This document shows, one piece after another, positions 1 to 7,904 of a stretch of DNA of 20,982 nucleotides (positions within the stretch are counted from its first letter, which is position 1; each line of letters starts with the position of its first letter). Source of the stretch: a virus. The position numbers and the translations under genes were made by a program. The notes beneath the pieces are model-generated. The model had not been told where the DNA came from. It did not search any database and saw nothing but the letters and a program-made list of their open reading frames with translations. The stretch spans positions 1-20,982 of IMG/VR virus record IMGVR_UViG_3300025120_012988; one strand, 5' to 3'.

Positions 1-59
1 AATCCATTTTCTACTTCGCCAATATCTTCAAAGATATTACCACCTAATATACCACACAT
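1..59 (-). CDS. Class II glutamine amidotransferase, N-terminus (partial, leaves window)
   Basis: The ATG at 59 opens a frame that stays open to base 1, giving 19 codons that begin MCGILGGNIFEDIGE. A Met followed by Cys-Gly-Ile is the hallmark of class II (Ntn-type) glutamine amidotransferases. After removal of the Met, Cys2 becomes the N-terminal nucleophile that releases ammonia from glutamine. Family members include asparagine synthase AsnB, GlmS and PurF. The Leu-Gly-Gly that follows fits AsnB-like proteins best, but so few residues cannot decide it. A promoter-like site lies just upstream at 78-109, so the gene probably has its own transcript with a leader of about a dozen bases. It follows the thioredoxin gene on the same strand. 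The class call rests on the motif seen; the enzyme name is inference. Confidence 0.62.
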   Translation of the reverse strand, partial: MCGILGGNIFEDIGEVENG

Positions 60-77
60 ACATAACTATTTATTTTA

Positions 78-109
78 CTAATATACAACTTTTTTTTGAA
101 TTAGCCAAA
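78..109 (-). promoter_or_regulatory. Bacteroidota-type promoter P1 (TTTGG-N19-TATATTAG)
   Basis: On the minus strand a TTTGG box (105-109) is followed after exactly 19 bases by TATATTAG (78-85). This fits the Bacteroidota -33 TTTG / -7 TAnnTTTG consensus with one mismatch in the -7 box. It sits between the thioredoxin stop (112) and the amidotransferase start (59). It is one of six sites in the window with identical spacing. Confidence 0.6.
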
Positions 110-111
110 TT

Positions 112-351
112 TTATCTAACTTCATTTAGATAAATCTGTTTCTGTTGTACTCCCACAAATCTTTTAACTTCAGTAACTCCATCTATTAACACAACTGTTG
201 GTATATTCCTAACACCATATTGTTGTGCTTTTTCATAATCTAAATCAACATCAATCTTTTCTACTGAAATTTGAGCTGATACTTCATTCATAATTGGTGA
301 TAAGGTCTTACAAGGCCCACACCACGCTGCTGAAAAATACAAATACTTCAT
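112..351 (-). CDS. Thioredoxin-like protein, short form
   Basis: This is a 79-residue dithiol reductase of the thioredoxin fold. The active site WCGPC is at residues 10-14 and the cis-proline is in IPT at 50-52, both canonical. At 79 residues it lacks the N-terminal beta-alpha unit of typical thioredoxins (about 105 residues), so it is closer in size to minimal phage or glutaredoxin-sized forms. It starts 24 bases after the ribonucleotide reductase large-subunit stop. The likely partner is that enzyme, whose C-terminal CISC dithiol needs re-reduction after each turnover. A purine-rich GGAAAG lies just upstream of the ATG at 351, one of the few Shine-Dalgarno-like sequences here. The motif is seen; the electron-donor role follows from family knowledge plus adjacency. 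Confidence 0.9.
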   Translation of the reverse strand: MKYLYFSAAWCGPCKTLSPIMNEVSAQISVEKIDVDLDYEKAQQYGVRNIPTVVLIDGVTEVKRFVGVQQKQIYLNEVR

Positions 352-375
352 TTTCTTTCCTTTATTTAATTTAAA

Positions 376-2148
376 TTACCCATCACAACTTATACAATCC
401 GGGTCCATCGCTTGTGCTGCAATATCACCTCTTAGAACCGATTCGGTTCTTGTATAATACAAAGTTTTTACACCTTGTTTCCAAGCCTCCAAATGAACTG
501 TATTCATCCACTTCGGAGTTGCCTCTGAAGGGAATGCTAAGTTCAATGAAACTGATTGGTCGATGTATTGTTGTCTAACACCAGCCTGTCTAACCAACTC
601 TAATTGATTAATCTCTTTGAATGTTTTAAACACATCTTTGACCCTATCACATTTGGTAGTATCTATATCACTATCTAATTGAGTTAATTTTCCATCACAA
701 TAAACCCAAGTATCTAATTCTTTGATATCTTGTACAGAACCACCATCTGCCATAATCTTATCCCAAGTATCTTTATTATTGATACCCACTTTTCTTAATG
801 CTTTTTCTAATTCTCTATTTTTTCTAATGAAAGTACCTTTTGCAGTTTGTTCCGTAAATACGTTTGCCGCCCAAGGTTCAATACCTGGTGAAACGTTACC
901 TGCCAACTTAGAGTTGGATACAGTTGGTGCAACTGCTCTTAGGTGAGTATTTCTCATACCACTATCTTTACACCACAATGGTTCACCTAATTCAGATGCC
1001 ATATCTCTACTTGCTCTTTCAGATTCAATTTTTAGTTGAGAGAATATCTTTCTAGTTTCGAACTGAGCTGGAAGTGAATCAAACGGAATACCTTTTTGTT
1101 GTAAATAAGTATGCCATCCTAATACACCTAATCCTAATGCTCTACCTTTTTCCGCCGAACGTACTGCGTTTTCGAATCCTCTCATATTCTTAGCTCTTTG
1201 TAAGAACTCTGATAGAATACCATCTAAGAACCAAGTTGCCGTATAAACTAAATCTGTATGTTTCCACTCATCATACTTTGATAGATTCAATGAAGATAAA
1301 CAACATACGAATGAATGATTTTCATCTGTATGTAAAGTAATCTCAGAACAGATGTTAGTCATATGAACTTTCAATCCATTATTTTTGTATTGTTCAGGAT
1401 TCTGTTTATTAACATTACCCTTATACATTACATATGGTTCACCAGTAGCTTTTCTCTTTTGAAGTACTTTACCCCATCTTCTACGAGCTTCGTTATCACC
1501 TTCATCTAACCTTCTCATAAATTTATCACCAACAACCACACATTGATGTAAATTCAAACATTGTCTGTTTACATCACCTTTAGGTTCTCTAATTTCAATC
1601 CACTCATCAAAATCATCATGTTCGATGTTGAGGTTAACTGATGCAGCTCCTCTTCTTACACTTCCTTGATTGGTTGCAAGAATAGTAGAATCGTAAATCT
1701 TAGCGAATGGTACAACACCATCGGATGTTCCATTTTGTGTAATGTTAGAACCAGCTGGTCGAATCATATTAATACCAACACCTACTCCACCACCATGTTT
1801 GGCGAGTAACATCATTTCTAAATTCTTAGTACCTATATCTTGGATTGAATCAGCTACATCGATTCCGAAACAACTGATTGGTAATCCTCTATCAGTACCA
1901 GTATTTGATAATACTGGCGTTGCGAGATTCAACCAACCCTTCCATATATAATCGAAGAACTTTGTTGCCATTTGAGGTTTACCTAATCTTCGAGCAGCTG
2001 TTGTTGCTACTCTCCAATAAGCATCTTTAGGTTTTTCACCTTCCAATAGATACCCCTTTGATATTGTCTTAACGTAGATTTCTGTGTTTGCCCAAGATGG
2101 AAAATCTACGTCTATTTCCCAATCAAATTCAGCTCCGTAATTTTTCAT
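376..2148 (-). CDS. nrdA: Ribonucleoside-diphosphate reductase large subunit (class I)
   Basis: This catalytic subunit reduces ribonucleotides to deoxyribonucleotides. All the key residues are visible. They are the redox Cys93 in PISCFG, the N265-I-C267-S-E269 catalytic triad, the second redox Cys282 or Cys283, the radical-relay tyrosines Y564-Y565, and a C-terminal tail CISCDG (C585, C588) that shuttles electrons from thioredoxin. At 590 residues it is shorter than E. coli NrdA (about 760) because the N-terminal ATP-cone is absent, so dATP inhibition through that domain is not expected. The start at 2148 overlaps the MazG stop as ATGA, indicating translational coupling. The order nrdB, mazG, nrdA, thioredoxin makes a compact nucleotide-supply operon. 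Host expression of dNTPs is presumably limiting for this phage, which is inference. Confidence 0.96.
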   Translation of the reverse strand: MKNYGAEFDWEIDVDFPSWANTEIYVKTISKGYLLEGEKPKDAYWRVATTAARRLGKPQMATKFFDYIWKGWLNLATPVLSNTGTDRGLPISCFGIDVADSIQDIGTKNLEMMLLAKHGGGVGVGINMIRPAGSNITQNGTSDGVVPFAKIYDSTILATNQGSVRRGAASVNLNIEHDDFDEWIEIREPKGDVNRQCLNLHQCVVVGDKFMRRLDEGDNEARRRWGKVLQKRKATGEPYVMYKGNVNKQNPEQYKNNGLKVHMTNICSEITLHTDENHSFVCCLSSLNLSKYDEWKHTDLVYTATWFLDGILSEFLQRAKNMRGFENAVRSAEKGRALGLGVLGWHTYLQQKGIPFDSLPAQFETRKIFSQLKIESERASRDMASELGEPLWCKDSGMRNTHLRAVAPTVSNSKLAGNVSPGIEPWAANVFTEQTAKGTFIRKNRELEKALRKVGINNKDTWDKIMADGGSVQDIKELDTWVYCDGKLTQLDSDIDTTKCDRVKDVFKTFKEINQLELVRQAGVRQQYIDQSVSLNLAFPSEATPKWMNTVHLEAWKQGVKTLYYTRTESVLRGDIAAQAMDPDCISCDG

Positions 2149-2447
2149 TCTTTTATAAACACTCCATTTTGTGTTTTCCCTTTTCTATCTTTTATTTCGT
2201 TCCACGCAGCTTCTAAACACTCTGATGGGTGTAATCCTAACTGCATTGATAGTATGATTAGTGTAACGAAAGAATCTCCGATTCCATCTACTAATTCTAC
2301 TCTATCATCTTTAAGGAGAGCTCCTGCAGTTTCACCCACTTCTTCCACAACCTTTAACATCTGTTTGGGGGCGTTATCTTCTACTAAGATACCTTTATCA
2401 TCTGCCCATCCGATTACGTTTGTAATCAATTCATCAAAATTCTTCAT
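2145..2447 (-). CDS. MazG-like nucleotide pyrophosphohydrolase
   Basis: This 100-residue all-alpha protein shows the MazG/dUTPase-type metal-binding signature. The E-x2-E motif is in EEVGE (residues 35-39), followed by E51-x2-D54 and D58 in ELVDGIGD. The family hydrolyses NTPs or dNTPs to monophosphate and pyrophosphate using Mg2+. Phage MazG proteins are usually proposed to clean the nucleotide pool or recycle host nucleotides. The substrate here cannot be read from the sequence. The gene lies between the two ribonucleotide reductase subunit genes and its stop overlaps the nrdA start by ATGA, which supports a nucleotide-metabolism role. The ATAAGTTATG start context recurs at the 623-residue tail gene. 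The length fits the short single-domain MazG-like class, not the two-domain bacterial MazG. Confidence 0.82.
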   Translation of the reverse strand: MKNFDELITNVIGWADDKGILVEDNAPKQMLKVVEEVGETAGALLKDDRVELVDGIGDSFVTLIILSMQLGLHPSECLEAAWNEIKDRKGKTQNGVFIKE

Positions 2448-2469
2448 AACTTATTTTTTTATTATTATT

Positions 2470-3465
2470 TTACCAAATATCGTTGAAATCTTCACCTTCG
2501 TTTGCCTTACTATAATCAGTAGGTCTTACTGCGAAGAAATCTGTATGTGTTGTTCCACCAGTTAAATGATAGAACCAGTCTAAATTAGATGCTTTAGTAT
2601 CATCAAATTCAAATGTAGGTTCGTAACCTAATTCTTTTAATTTCTCATTACCTCTTTTAGAGATAAATTCTTTTAGATTATCTGATTTTAGATTTTCTAA
2701 ATCACCCTGCTCAAATATCATATCAATGAATTTATGTTCCATTTCTACCATATATTTTGCTGCCTGATGTACATCATCTTTAACTTCATTATGAAGTTCT
2801 GGATATTCATTACACATTTCTCTGAATAGTTCACATCCCATTTTAGAATGTAGAGATTCATCTCTTACACTCCATTTCATTTGCTGTCCTATTCCCTTCA
2901 GAAGATTTCTCATCTGAAAAGAATATAGAACCGCAAAACTACTATATAGAGATACACCTTCTGCAAATGCCGAGAATATTGCTAATGACCTAGCTACTTC
3001 TTTTCGTGCTATAGGATTTGTTTGTAAATCCGTATGTGTCCATTCAGCAGTAGTAGATGTTAGAAAATCAAATTTTTGTGCAATTGCAGGTTCGTGTAGG
3101 AAAGCTTCAAAATCTTCTAAACCTAATGATTCGTTTAGATATGAGTAAGCTGTAGCGTGTATTGTTTCTTGTGAACCAAACATCATCGCCATTTGTTTGA
3201 TTTCATGTTTAGGAAACCATTTGGTTACCATTGTTGTCCAATAATCGGATACTGCACATTCTGTTTGTGCAAATCCTAAAAGGATATTTCCAACTAAATG
3301 TTTTTCAGATTCATCAAGATTCTCATTCCAATCTTTTAAATCACCCTGCATTGGTATTTCTGTATGTAACCAAAATGCTTGAGCTTGTTTTAACCAACCT
3401 TCGGTATAATATTGTGGGTACTCAAATGGTTTAAATGGGACTCTTTCTGTAAATAGTTGTTTCAT
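2470..3465 (-). CDS. nrdB: Ribonucleoside-diphosphate reductase small subunit (class I)
   Basis: This 331-residue ferritin-like radical-generating subunit partners NrdA. The expected di-metal ligands can be assigned as E69, E100, H103 (in SQETIHATAY), E169, E203 and H206 (in RDESLH). Tyr107 occupies the radical tyrosine position. The first ligand is Glu where E. coli has Asp, a substitution known from other small-subunit lineages. The tail ending in DFNDIW fits the C-terminal peptide that docks on the large subunit. The start at 3465 is preceded by AATTACAAAGATATG, a context nearly identical to that before the exonuclease gene. The gene follows the helicase after 53 bases; no promoter with the TTTGG-N19 pattern was found there, so it is probably transcribed from the helicase promoter. 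Assignment is firm; metal content is unknown. Confidence 0.95.
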   Translation of the reverse strand: MKQLFTERVPFKPFEYPQYYTEGWLKQAQAFWLHTEIPMQGDLKDWNENLDESEKHLVGNILLGFAQTECAVSDYWTTMVTKWFPKHEIKQMAMMFGSQETIHATAYSYLNESLGLEDFEAFLHEPAIAQKFDFLTSTTAEWTHTDLQTNPIARKEVARSLAIFSAFAEGVSLYSSFAVLYSFQMRNLLKGIGQQMKWSVRDESLHSKMGCELFREMCNEYPELHNEVKDDVHQAAKYMVEMEHKFIDMIFEQGDLENLKSDNLKEFISKRGNEKLKELGYEPTFEFDDTKASNLDWFYHLTGGTTHTDFFAVRPTDYSKANEGEDFNDIW

Positions 3466-3518
3466 ATCTTTGTAATTTTTTTATTATTTGTATTGTTGTG
3501 GGTTATAATATATATGGA

Positions 3519-4877
3519 TTAAAAATCAATATCTTTATTCATTTCATTATATTTTTGTAACAAATTCTTTCTCACTAACTCACCCCCTTTATTCATATCA
3601 CTTTGGGTTTTTTTACCATCAATGGAATCATCATTGTAAATATTGATTCTACCATTACTCATATTGGCTTTTGATGGTAGAGTCATCCCATCTGGTCCAA
3701 ATCTATTTTTTATTACGTGCCACCTACCTGTACCTGCTAATTTATCCTCAATCTTCCTACTAAGTGATACTACAAAATCTGCAGTCATCAGTTTTGAGAA
3801 TGAACCAGCTATAGAAGTACCAGTAATAACATCATCATTTGCTCCACTACGATTTATCTGAGATGCTGTAAATAATGGAACTTCATATTCACCTGCAATA
3901 CCTCTCAATCCCTCAACAATCTCTTCTAACTCTTCGTGTCTTTCTTTTCTACTATTACCCTTTAATAAATCAGCGTAATCTACGATAATCAAATCAGGTG
4001 ATTTTCCTTGTAGTTTAAGTTTATCTAATGATGCTCTCATTGTGTTTAATCCTGCAGATTTAGTGGGCCAATGTTTTACAACAATATTACCACTCAAACC
4101 TTCAACTTGCTTTCTAACATCATCTAAATTAAATTTAAGATTAGGAACTGCGATACCAGTTAATACTGAATCGTATCTCTGTCCTACATATCCCTCATTT
4201 AATTCTAATGTATAATGAACTACAGTCTTACCAGCTTTAGCAGCTGCCATACCAACATTCACCAATGCCCAAGATTTACCAATACCAGGAGGAGCAGCGA
4301 ACATAATCAATTCACCTTTACCAAAACCACCATCTACTAATTCATCAATTGCATCCCAACCACAAGAAACTACATTTCTAACAGTAGATTCATATCTTTC
4401 AATGATGTTTTCTTTATACTCATGTCCAACATCAGTATCTTGTCCAGCTTTCATTGCATCATCAATCTTCGATTTAATTACATCGAATTTACCATCACTT
4501 AATAAATCTACAGATTCTAATATTGCATTCTTAAAGGTTTGATTCTTACAGAATTCTAAAGATTGTTCTTTAACATACTCTAAATCGTCTGATTCTAAAC
4601 CATTCCAAACTTGTTTTAGGTTATCTACTATAGATTGTTTGAGAACATCTCTCTCAACCTTATCTACTTCGTTTTTAAACACATCTAAAGTTGGTAGTTG
4701 TGAAAACACATCAAAGTGAGATAATGTTTTTGTTACTATCCATTCATTTGCCTCTGAATCAAACATCTCAGGTTTAAGAATATCATACATCTGTTGTAAG
4801 AATATCCTATCTGATAATAGAGATGAAAGTATCTTTATCTGAAATGATGTACCAAATTTGTTTCCGAATTTATCCAT
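3519..4877 (-). CDS. Replicative DNA helicase, DnaB / T4 gp41 type
   Basis: This 452-residue protein has an N-terminal helical region (about 1-170) and a RecA-type hexameric helicase core. Walker A APPGIGKS is at 195-202, Walker B LIIVDY at 296-301, the sensor-like SQINRS at 339-344, and KNRFGP near 390 is the probable arginine-finger or loop region. This matches DnaB/gp41 helicases that unwind DNA 5'-3' at the fork and contact primase. No primase domain is fused. The start at 4877 lies only 8 bases beyond the -7 box of a strong promoter-like site (4884-4915), so its mRNA would be leaderless or nearly so, and no Shine-Dalgarno is present. The C-terminal end (about 405-452) is polar and poorly conserved in appearance. 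Confidence 0.9.
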   Translation of the reverse strand: MDKFGNKFGTSFQIKILSSLLSDRIFLQQMYDILKPEMFDSEANEWIVTKTLSHFDVFSQLPTLDVFKNEVDKVERDVLKQSIVDNLKQVWNGLESDDLEYVKEQSLEFCKNQTFKNAILESVDLLSDGKFDVIKSKIDDAMKAGQDTDVGHEYKENIIERYESTVRNVVSCGWDAIDELVDGGFGKGELIMFAAPPGIGKSWALVNVGMAAAKAGKTVVHYTLELNEGYVGQRYDSVLTGIAVPNLKFNLDDVRKQVEGLSGNIVVKHWPTKSAGLNTMRASLDKLKLQGKSPDLIIVDYADLLKGNSRKERHEELEEIVEGLRGIAGEYEVPLFTASQINRSGANDDVITGTSIAGSFSKLMTADFVVSLSRKIEDKLAGTGRWHVIKNRFGPDGMTLPSKANMSNGRINIYNDDSIDGKKTQSDMNKGGELVRKNLLQKYNEMNKDIDF

Positions 4878-4883
4878 ATTGTA

Positions 4884-4915
4884 CCAATATACGATTTATT
4901 ATTGTAACTACCAAA
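4884..4915 (-). promoter_or_regulatory. Bacteroidota-type promoter P2 (TTTGG-N19-TATATTGG)
   Basis: TTTGG (4911-4915) follows directly on the exonuclease stop codon, and the TATATTGG -7 box is at 4884-4891 with a 19-base spacer between TTTGG and TATATT. The helicase ATG begins at 4877, so initiation 4-7 bases past the box would give a leader of 0-4 bases. It probably drives helicase, nrdB, mazG, nrdA and thioredoxin. Confidence 0.65.
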
Positions 4916-5926
4916 TTATTTTCTAGTTTGTTTTGAATATTTATCCAAATCACCCCAAGAGTTTACTAACCACGTTTCTACATTCTTAAATGCAGTATAT
5001 AGTTTATCAACCATAAACTCTTTTTTGAATCCAAAAGAATTTAATCCGTTGATTGGTGAATCAATGATATTTCGTACATTTGATGTAATCGATGAACCCA
5101 TTATTGGTTCTGATAACTGCATTAAATCATAGTTTAATTTCAAAGTATCGGTATGTTCCAATATTTTGTTTTTCAGTTTCTCATCATCCAATTGAGATAC
5201 CCTTTCGAATAAGGTATCTAATGTTAATCCATCTGATTGAAGGAAATCTAATTTATTTATTAGTGTTTTAGGCCCGATTCCTTTTACGCCAGGAATATTA
5301 TCGGATTTATCACCATCAAAAATTCTATAATATACTAAATTCTTTGATGGAACTCCATATAACTCTTTTACATCCTCTTTGTGCATAAGTTTCTTTTTAG
5401 TTGGTAGATATACTGAAATTCTATCATCCACTAATTGTAAGAAATCCTTATCAGAGGAAATTATCATAACTTCTTTTTTAAATATATGTCTGGCAGCGTA
5501 TGCCATAATATCATCTGCTTCGATGTAATCAATATAACACAAATCAACAGGTAAGAACTCTAAGTATTTGATTAAAGTGTTAAAGTTACGTTTCATAGAT
5601 TCTGCCTGGTCCTCTAAATCTTCGTAACCAACCAATCTATTAACTTTAGTTAATCCTGTTCTACCTTCTTTGTACCCTTTATACATCTTCTTTCTACGAT
5701 GAGAACCACCCTTACCATCAAAAACTACCAACACTCTAGTTGGTTTGTTCTTACGAATAAGAGCGCCGAGAGATAACAGACAACCTGTTACCCCACCGAC
5801 ATGCTCTCCATCATCATTCAGAGTTGGAACTGCTCCAAAACACCTGATGAACAAATTCAATCCATCTACAATCATTACTTTATCATTAACATCCTTTGTA
5901 GGTGTTTCTGATAAGTTATTAAACAT
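4916..5926 (-). CDS. 5'-3' exonuclease / RNase H of the FEN family (T4 Rnh-like)
   Basis: This PIN-fold flap nuclease would remove RNA primers and flaps from lagging-strand fragments. Numbering from the longer frame opened at 5956, the acidic metal ligands are D31 (IVDG), D80 (VVFDG), E146/D148/D149 (EADD), D169/D171 (SSDKDF) and D216/D219 (DGDKSDN). They are followed by the helix-two-turn-helix GVKGIGPKT (223-231) typical of T5/T4 flap nucleases. I prefer the ATG at 5926 (Met11 of the longer frame). It comes 10 bases after the recombinase stop, and AATTACAAAGA before it exactly matches the sequence before the nrdB start. The longer form would overlap the recombinase gene by 20 bases. The 5'-3' nuclease family is clear; primer removal is the expected role by family. 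Confidence 0.9.
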   Translation of the reverse strand: MFNNLSETPTKDVNDKVMIVDGLNLFIRCFGAVPTLNDDGEHVGGVTGCLLSLGALIRKNKPTRVLVVFDGKGGSHRRKKMYKGYKEGRTGLTKVNRLVGYEDLEDQAESMKRNFNTLIKYLEFLPVDLCYIDYIEADDIMAYAARHIFKKEVMIISSDKDFLQLVDDRISVYLPTKKKLMHKEDVKELYGVPSKNLVYYRIFDGDKSDNIPGVKGIGPKTLINKLDFLQSDGLTLDTLFERVSQLDDEKLKNKILEHTDTLKLNYDLMQLSEPIMGSSITSNVRNIIDSPINGLNSFGFKKEFMVDKLYTAFKNVETWLVNSWGDLDKYSKQTRK

Positions 5927-5937
5927 TTCTTTGTAAT
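5927..5937 (-). promoter_or_regulatory. Non-Shine-Dalgarno translation start context shared with nrdB
   Basis: The minus strand here reads AATTACAAAGA then AATG, overlapping the recombinase TAA stop. The same 11-mer stands directly before the nrdB ATG (AATTACAAAGATATG). The match selects the inner start of the exonuclease gene. It lacks pairing potential for a normal anti-Shine-Dalgarno, as in many Bacteroidota genes. Confidence 0.4.
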
Positions 5938-7061
5938 TAGATTTCGTGCGTATCATTCAATTGTGTTGTATCTGTATTTGCGTTTTCCGTTGCTTCTTTA
6001 TATCCTAAGATATATGCATCACAGATTTGTTTATACATTTGTTCCTTTACCTCTGGTCTTTCTTCTAAGAGTTTTGTAAACCCTTTTGCTTGAAATTTGA
6101 TTTCTTCTCCAGTTGATTCATCAACCCAAGTATACCAAGCTCCAGCTATCTGTATTAATTTATACGTTTTCATAGTATTCAACCACGAACCATATCTATC
6201 AATACCTCTATCAAAATAGATTTCAAAATCAACTGCTCTTAATGGTGGGCCCATTCTGTTCTTTATAACCTGTACTCTGGTTTTAATACCAACAGTTTGG
6301 TCAACACCACCTACTTTAGAATTAAGTTTACCCATTTGTTTCATTCTTAATCTACAACTAGCGTGAAAACCTAATGCTTTCCCACCTGATGTAGTGTAAG
6401 GGTCTCCAAAGGATACTCCTAATCTAACTCTAAGTTGATTTGTAAATACAACCAATATTCTCTCTCTACCAATAAGATTTGTAATCTTTCTCATTGCCTT
6501 TGAGATAATGATTGCTTTTTGAGTAGCATAACCCGCCTGGTCATAATCAGCTGACATTTCTACTTTAGTAGTGGCCGCCGCAACGGAATCTACTACTATA
6601 GTTACCAATCTATCTTTATTAGTTTTTCTAATTGATTCGATAATTGAATCCATAGCATCAAAGATATCTTCTACCGCTTCTAAAGGTACATAAAGTAACT
6701 TTTTGGTATCAACACCTAATGCTTCTAAGAATTCTTGATTGATTGCGTTCTCTGTATCGATATACACTGCCATTCCACCCTTCTTTTGGGTATTTGCTAA
6801 TGTATGTGCTGCTAACAGAGATTTACCACTCGCTTCTAGTCCCGTAACCTCAACAATCCTTCCGACAGGAAATCCACCATTTGGTCGATTCGATATAGCT
6901 AAATCTAACATATCGTCTCCAGTCGACACCCACTCTGTTAAATCGGTGGGTGTCTGTTCGGAGCCATCTAGGAAGTAAGCTACTTTGGATTGTCCTTTGA
7001 ACTTTTTATTAAGGTTATCTGCTAAAATCGATGATAATTCATCTCGATTTGTTTTAGCCAT
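5937..7061 (-). CDS. RecA/UvsX-type recombinase
   Basis: This 374-residue strand-exchange ATPase has a RecA core. Walker A GLEASGKS is at 74-81, the catalytic glutamate is in DTEN (E104), Walker B TIVVDS ends at about 159, the FTNQL sensor (N208-Q209) follows, and GDPYTTSGGKALGFHAS is the conserved DNA-binding loop 2 and downstream strand. The sequence resembles bacterial RecA more than T4 UvsX in this loop, but the gene context (binding protein, FEN nuclease, DnaB-type helicase) is that of T4-like recombination-dependent replication. A polar C-terminal tail extends beyond about residue 355. It lies 12 bases after the single-stranded DNA-binding protein gene and is probably co-transcribed with it. 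The context before its ATG (ATAAGTTATAAATG) resembles that of mazG. Confidence 0.94.
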   Translation of the reverse strand: MAKTNRDELSSILADNLNKKFKGQSKVAYFLDGSEQTPTDLTEWVSTGDDMLDLAISNRPNGGFPVGRIVEVTGLEASGKSLLAAHTLANTQKKGGMAVYIDTENAINQEFLEALGVDTKKLLYVPLEAVEDIFDAMDSIIESIRKTNKDRLVTIVVDSVAAATTKVEMSADYDQAGYATQKAIIISKAMRKITNLIGRERILVVFTNQLRVRLGVSFGDPYTTSGGKALGFHASCRLRMKQMGKLNSKVGGVDQTVGIKTRVQVIKNRMGPPLRAVDFEIYFDRGIDRYGSWLNTMKTYKLIQIAGAWYTWVDESTGEEIKFQAKGFTKLLEERPEVKEQMYKQICDAYILGYKEATENANTDTTQLNDTHEI

Positions 7062-7073
7062 TTATAACTTATT

Positions 7074-7865
7074 TTAATTATTGAATAAATCTTCAAATGC
7101 ATCTTTTACATCTGAATTTGTTGAATTACTCGCAACTGCCTGTGGTTGTGGAGTTGATTGAGTATTGTTTTGAGTTGGTGTAGATTCTTCTTCTTTAGAA
7201 TCATCCCCTACTTGACCAGTTTCCATCCAAGTTTCCAATAAACCTTTCATATCATCATAAGTATATTTCTTAAACATACCTGGTAATTCAATTTGGTCTT
7301 TTACAGATTCTAAAACGTTTTTATCTTCTGTAATTGGAGTTTGGTTTGGTTTAACTCTGATATAAGTTTCAGGATAGTTCTTACCTAACTCTTTAGCGGT
7401 TTTAAACTCAACAGTAATATCTCTACCACTAGTCGGGTCTGTTAAATCACCATAATCTGGGTCTGCGAAGAAAGCAAGTAGTTCTTGATACACAGTTTTA
7501 CCAAATCCCCAAAATTTGATTCCTTCAGATTCTTCACCTCTAACGATAACAGGAACATAAGTTCTCATTTTCGGAGTAAGTTGTTTTGAAAGATTCCAAT
7601 CGTTTCTATCACCAGTCGATTTCAATTGGTCAGCGAACTCCACTAATGGGTCTGCCTCACCATGTGTTTGAGGTGATAGAATATTCTTACCACCAAAATT
7701 GTAGTGGAAAAATAATTCGATAAATGGATTTGATGGATTGTGAACGTAAGGTACTATTCTTACTTGTTGTTTACCAGGTTTTGGTTTCCATAGGTTGTCA
7801 GTCTTTGTAGTTTTCGTTTGTAGACTGTCCAAACGGTTTCGGATTGCATTTAAGTCAATTGCCAT
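7074..7865 (-). CDS. Single-stranded DNA-binding protein (gp32-like)
   Basis: This 263-residue protein has a central OB-fold-like region (about 25-190) rich in aromatic residues suited to stacking on bases, for example in FFHYNFGGKN (52-61) and GIKFWGFGKTVYQ. A flexible acidic C-terminus ends DVKDAFEDLFNN, the tail used by such proteins to recruit replication partners. Unlike T4 gp32 it contains no cysteine, so the gp32 zinc site is missing. It is directly upstream of the recombinase and exonuclease genes, the arrangement expected for a T4-type replication core. Translation starts at 7865 after AAAAAAGGTAAATT, and the same AAGGTARATTATG context precedes the 214-residue tail gene. Two tandem promoters lie upstream. 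The family call is by overall features and context, not by a single diagnostic motif. Confidence 0.8.
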   Translation of the reverse strand: MAIDLNAIRNRLDSLQTKTTKTDNLWKPKPGKQQVRIVPYVHNPSNPFIELFFHYNFGGKNILSPQTHGEADPLVEFADQLKSTGDRNDWNLSKQLTPKMRTYVPVIVRGEESEGIKFWGFGKTVYQELLAFFADPDYGDLTDPTSGRDITVEFKTAKELGKNYPETYIRVKPNQTPITEDKNVLESVKDQIELPGMFKKYTYDDMKGLLETWMETGQVGDDSKEEESTPTQNNTQSTPQPQAVASNSTNSDVKDAFEDLFNN

Positions 7866-7904
7866 AATTTACCTTTTTTTAGTTATTATTAATTATTTAT
7901 TTAA

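Noticed and set aside
410-415. Bacterial prophage or integrative element interpretation of the window
   Set aside because: No integrase, attachment repeat, tRNA or host gene was seen; all genes fit a lytic phage programme, though the window alone cannot exclude a prophage.
3500-3536. TATATATT upstream of nrdB as another promoter
   Set aside because: The -7-like box at about 3507-3512 has no TTTGG at the 19-base spacing found in the other six; the region there reads AAAGA on the minus strand.
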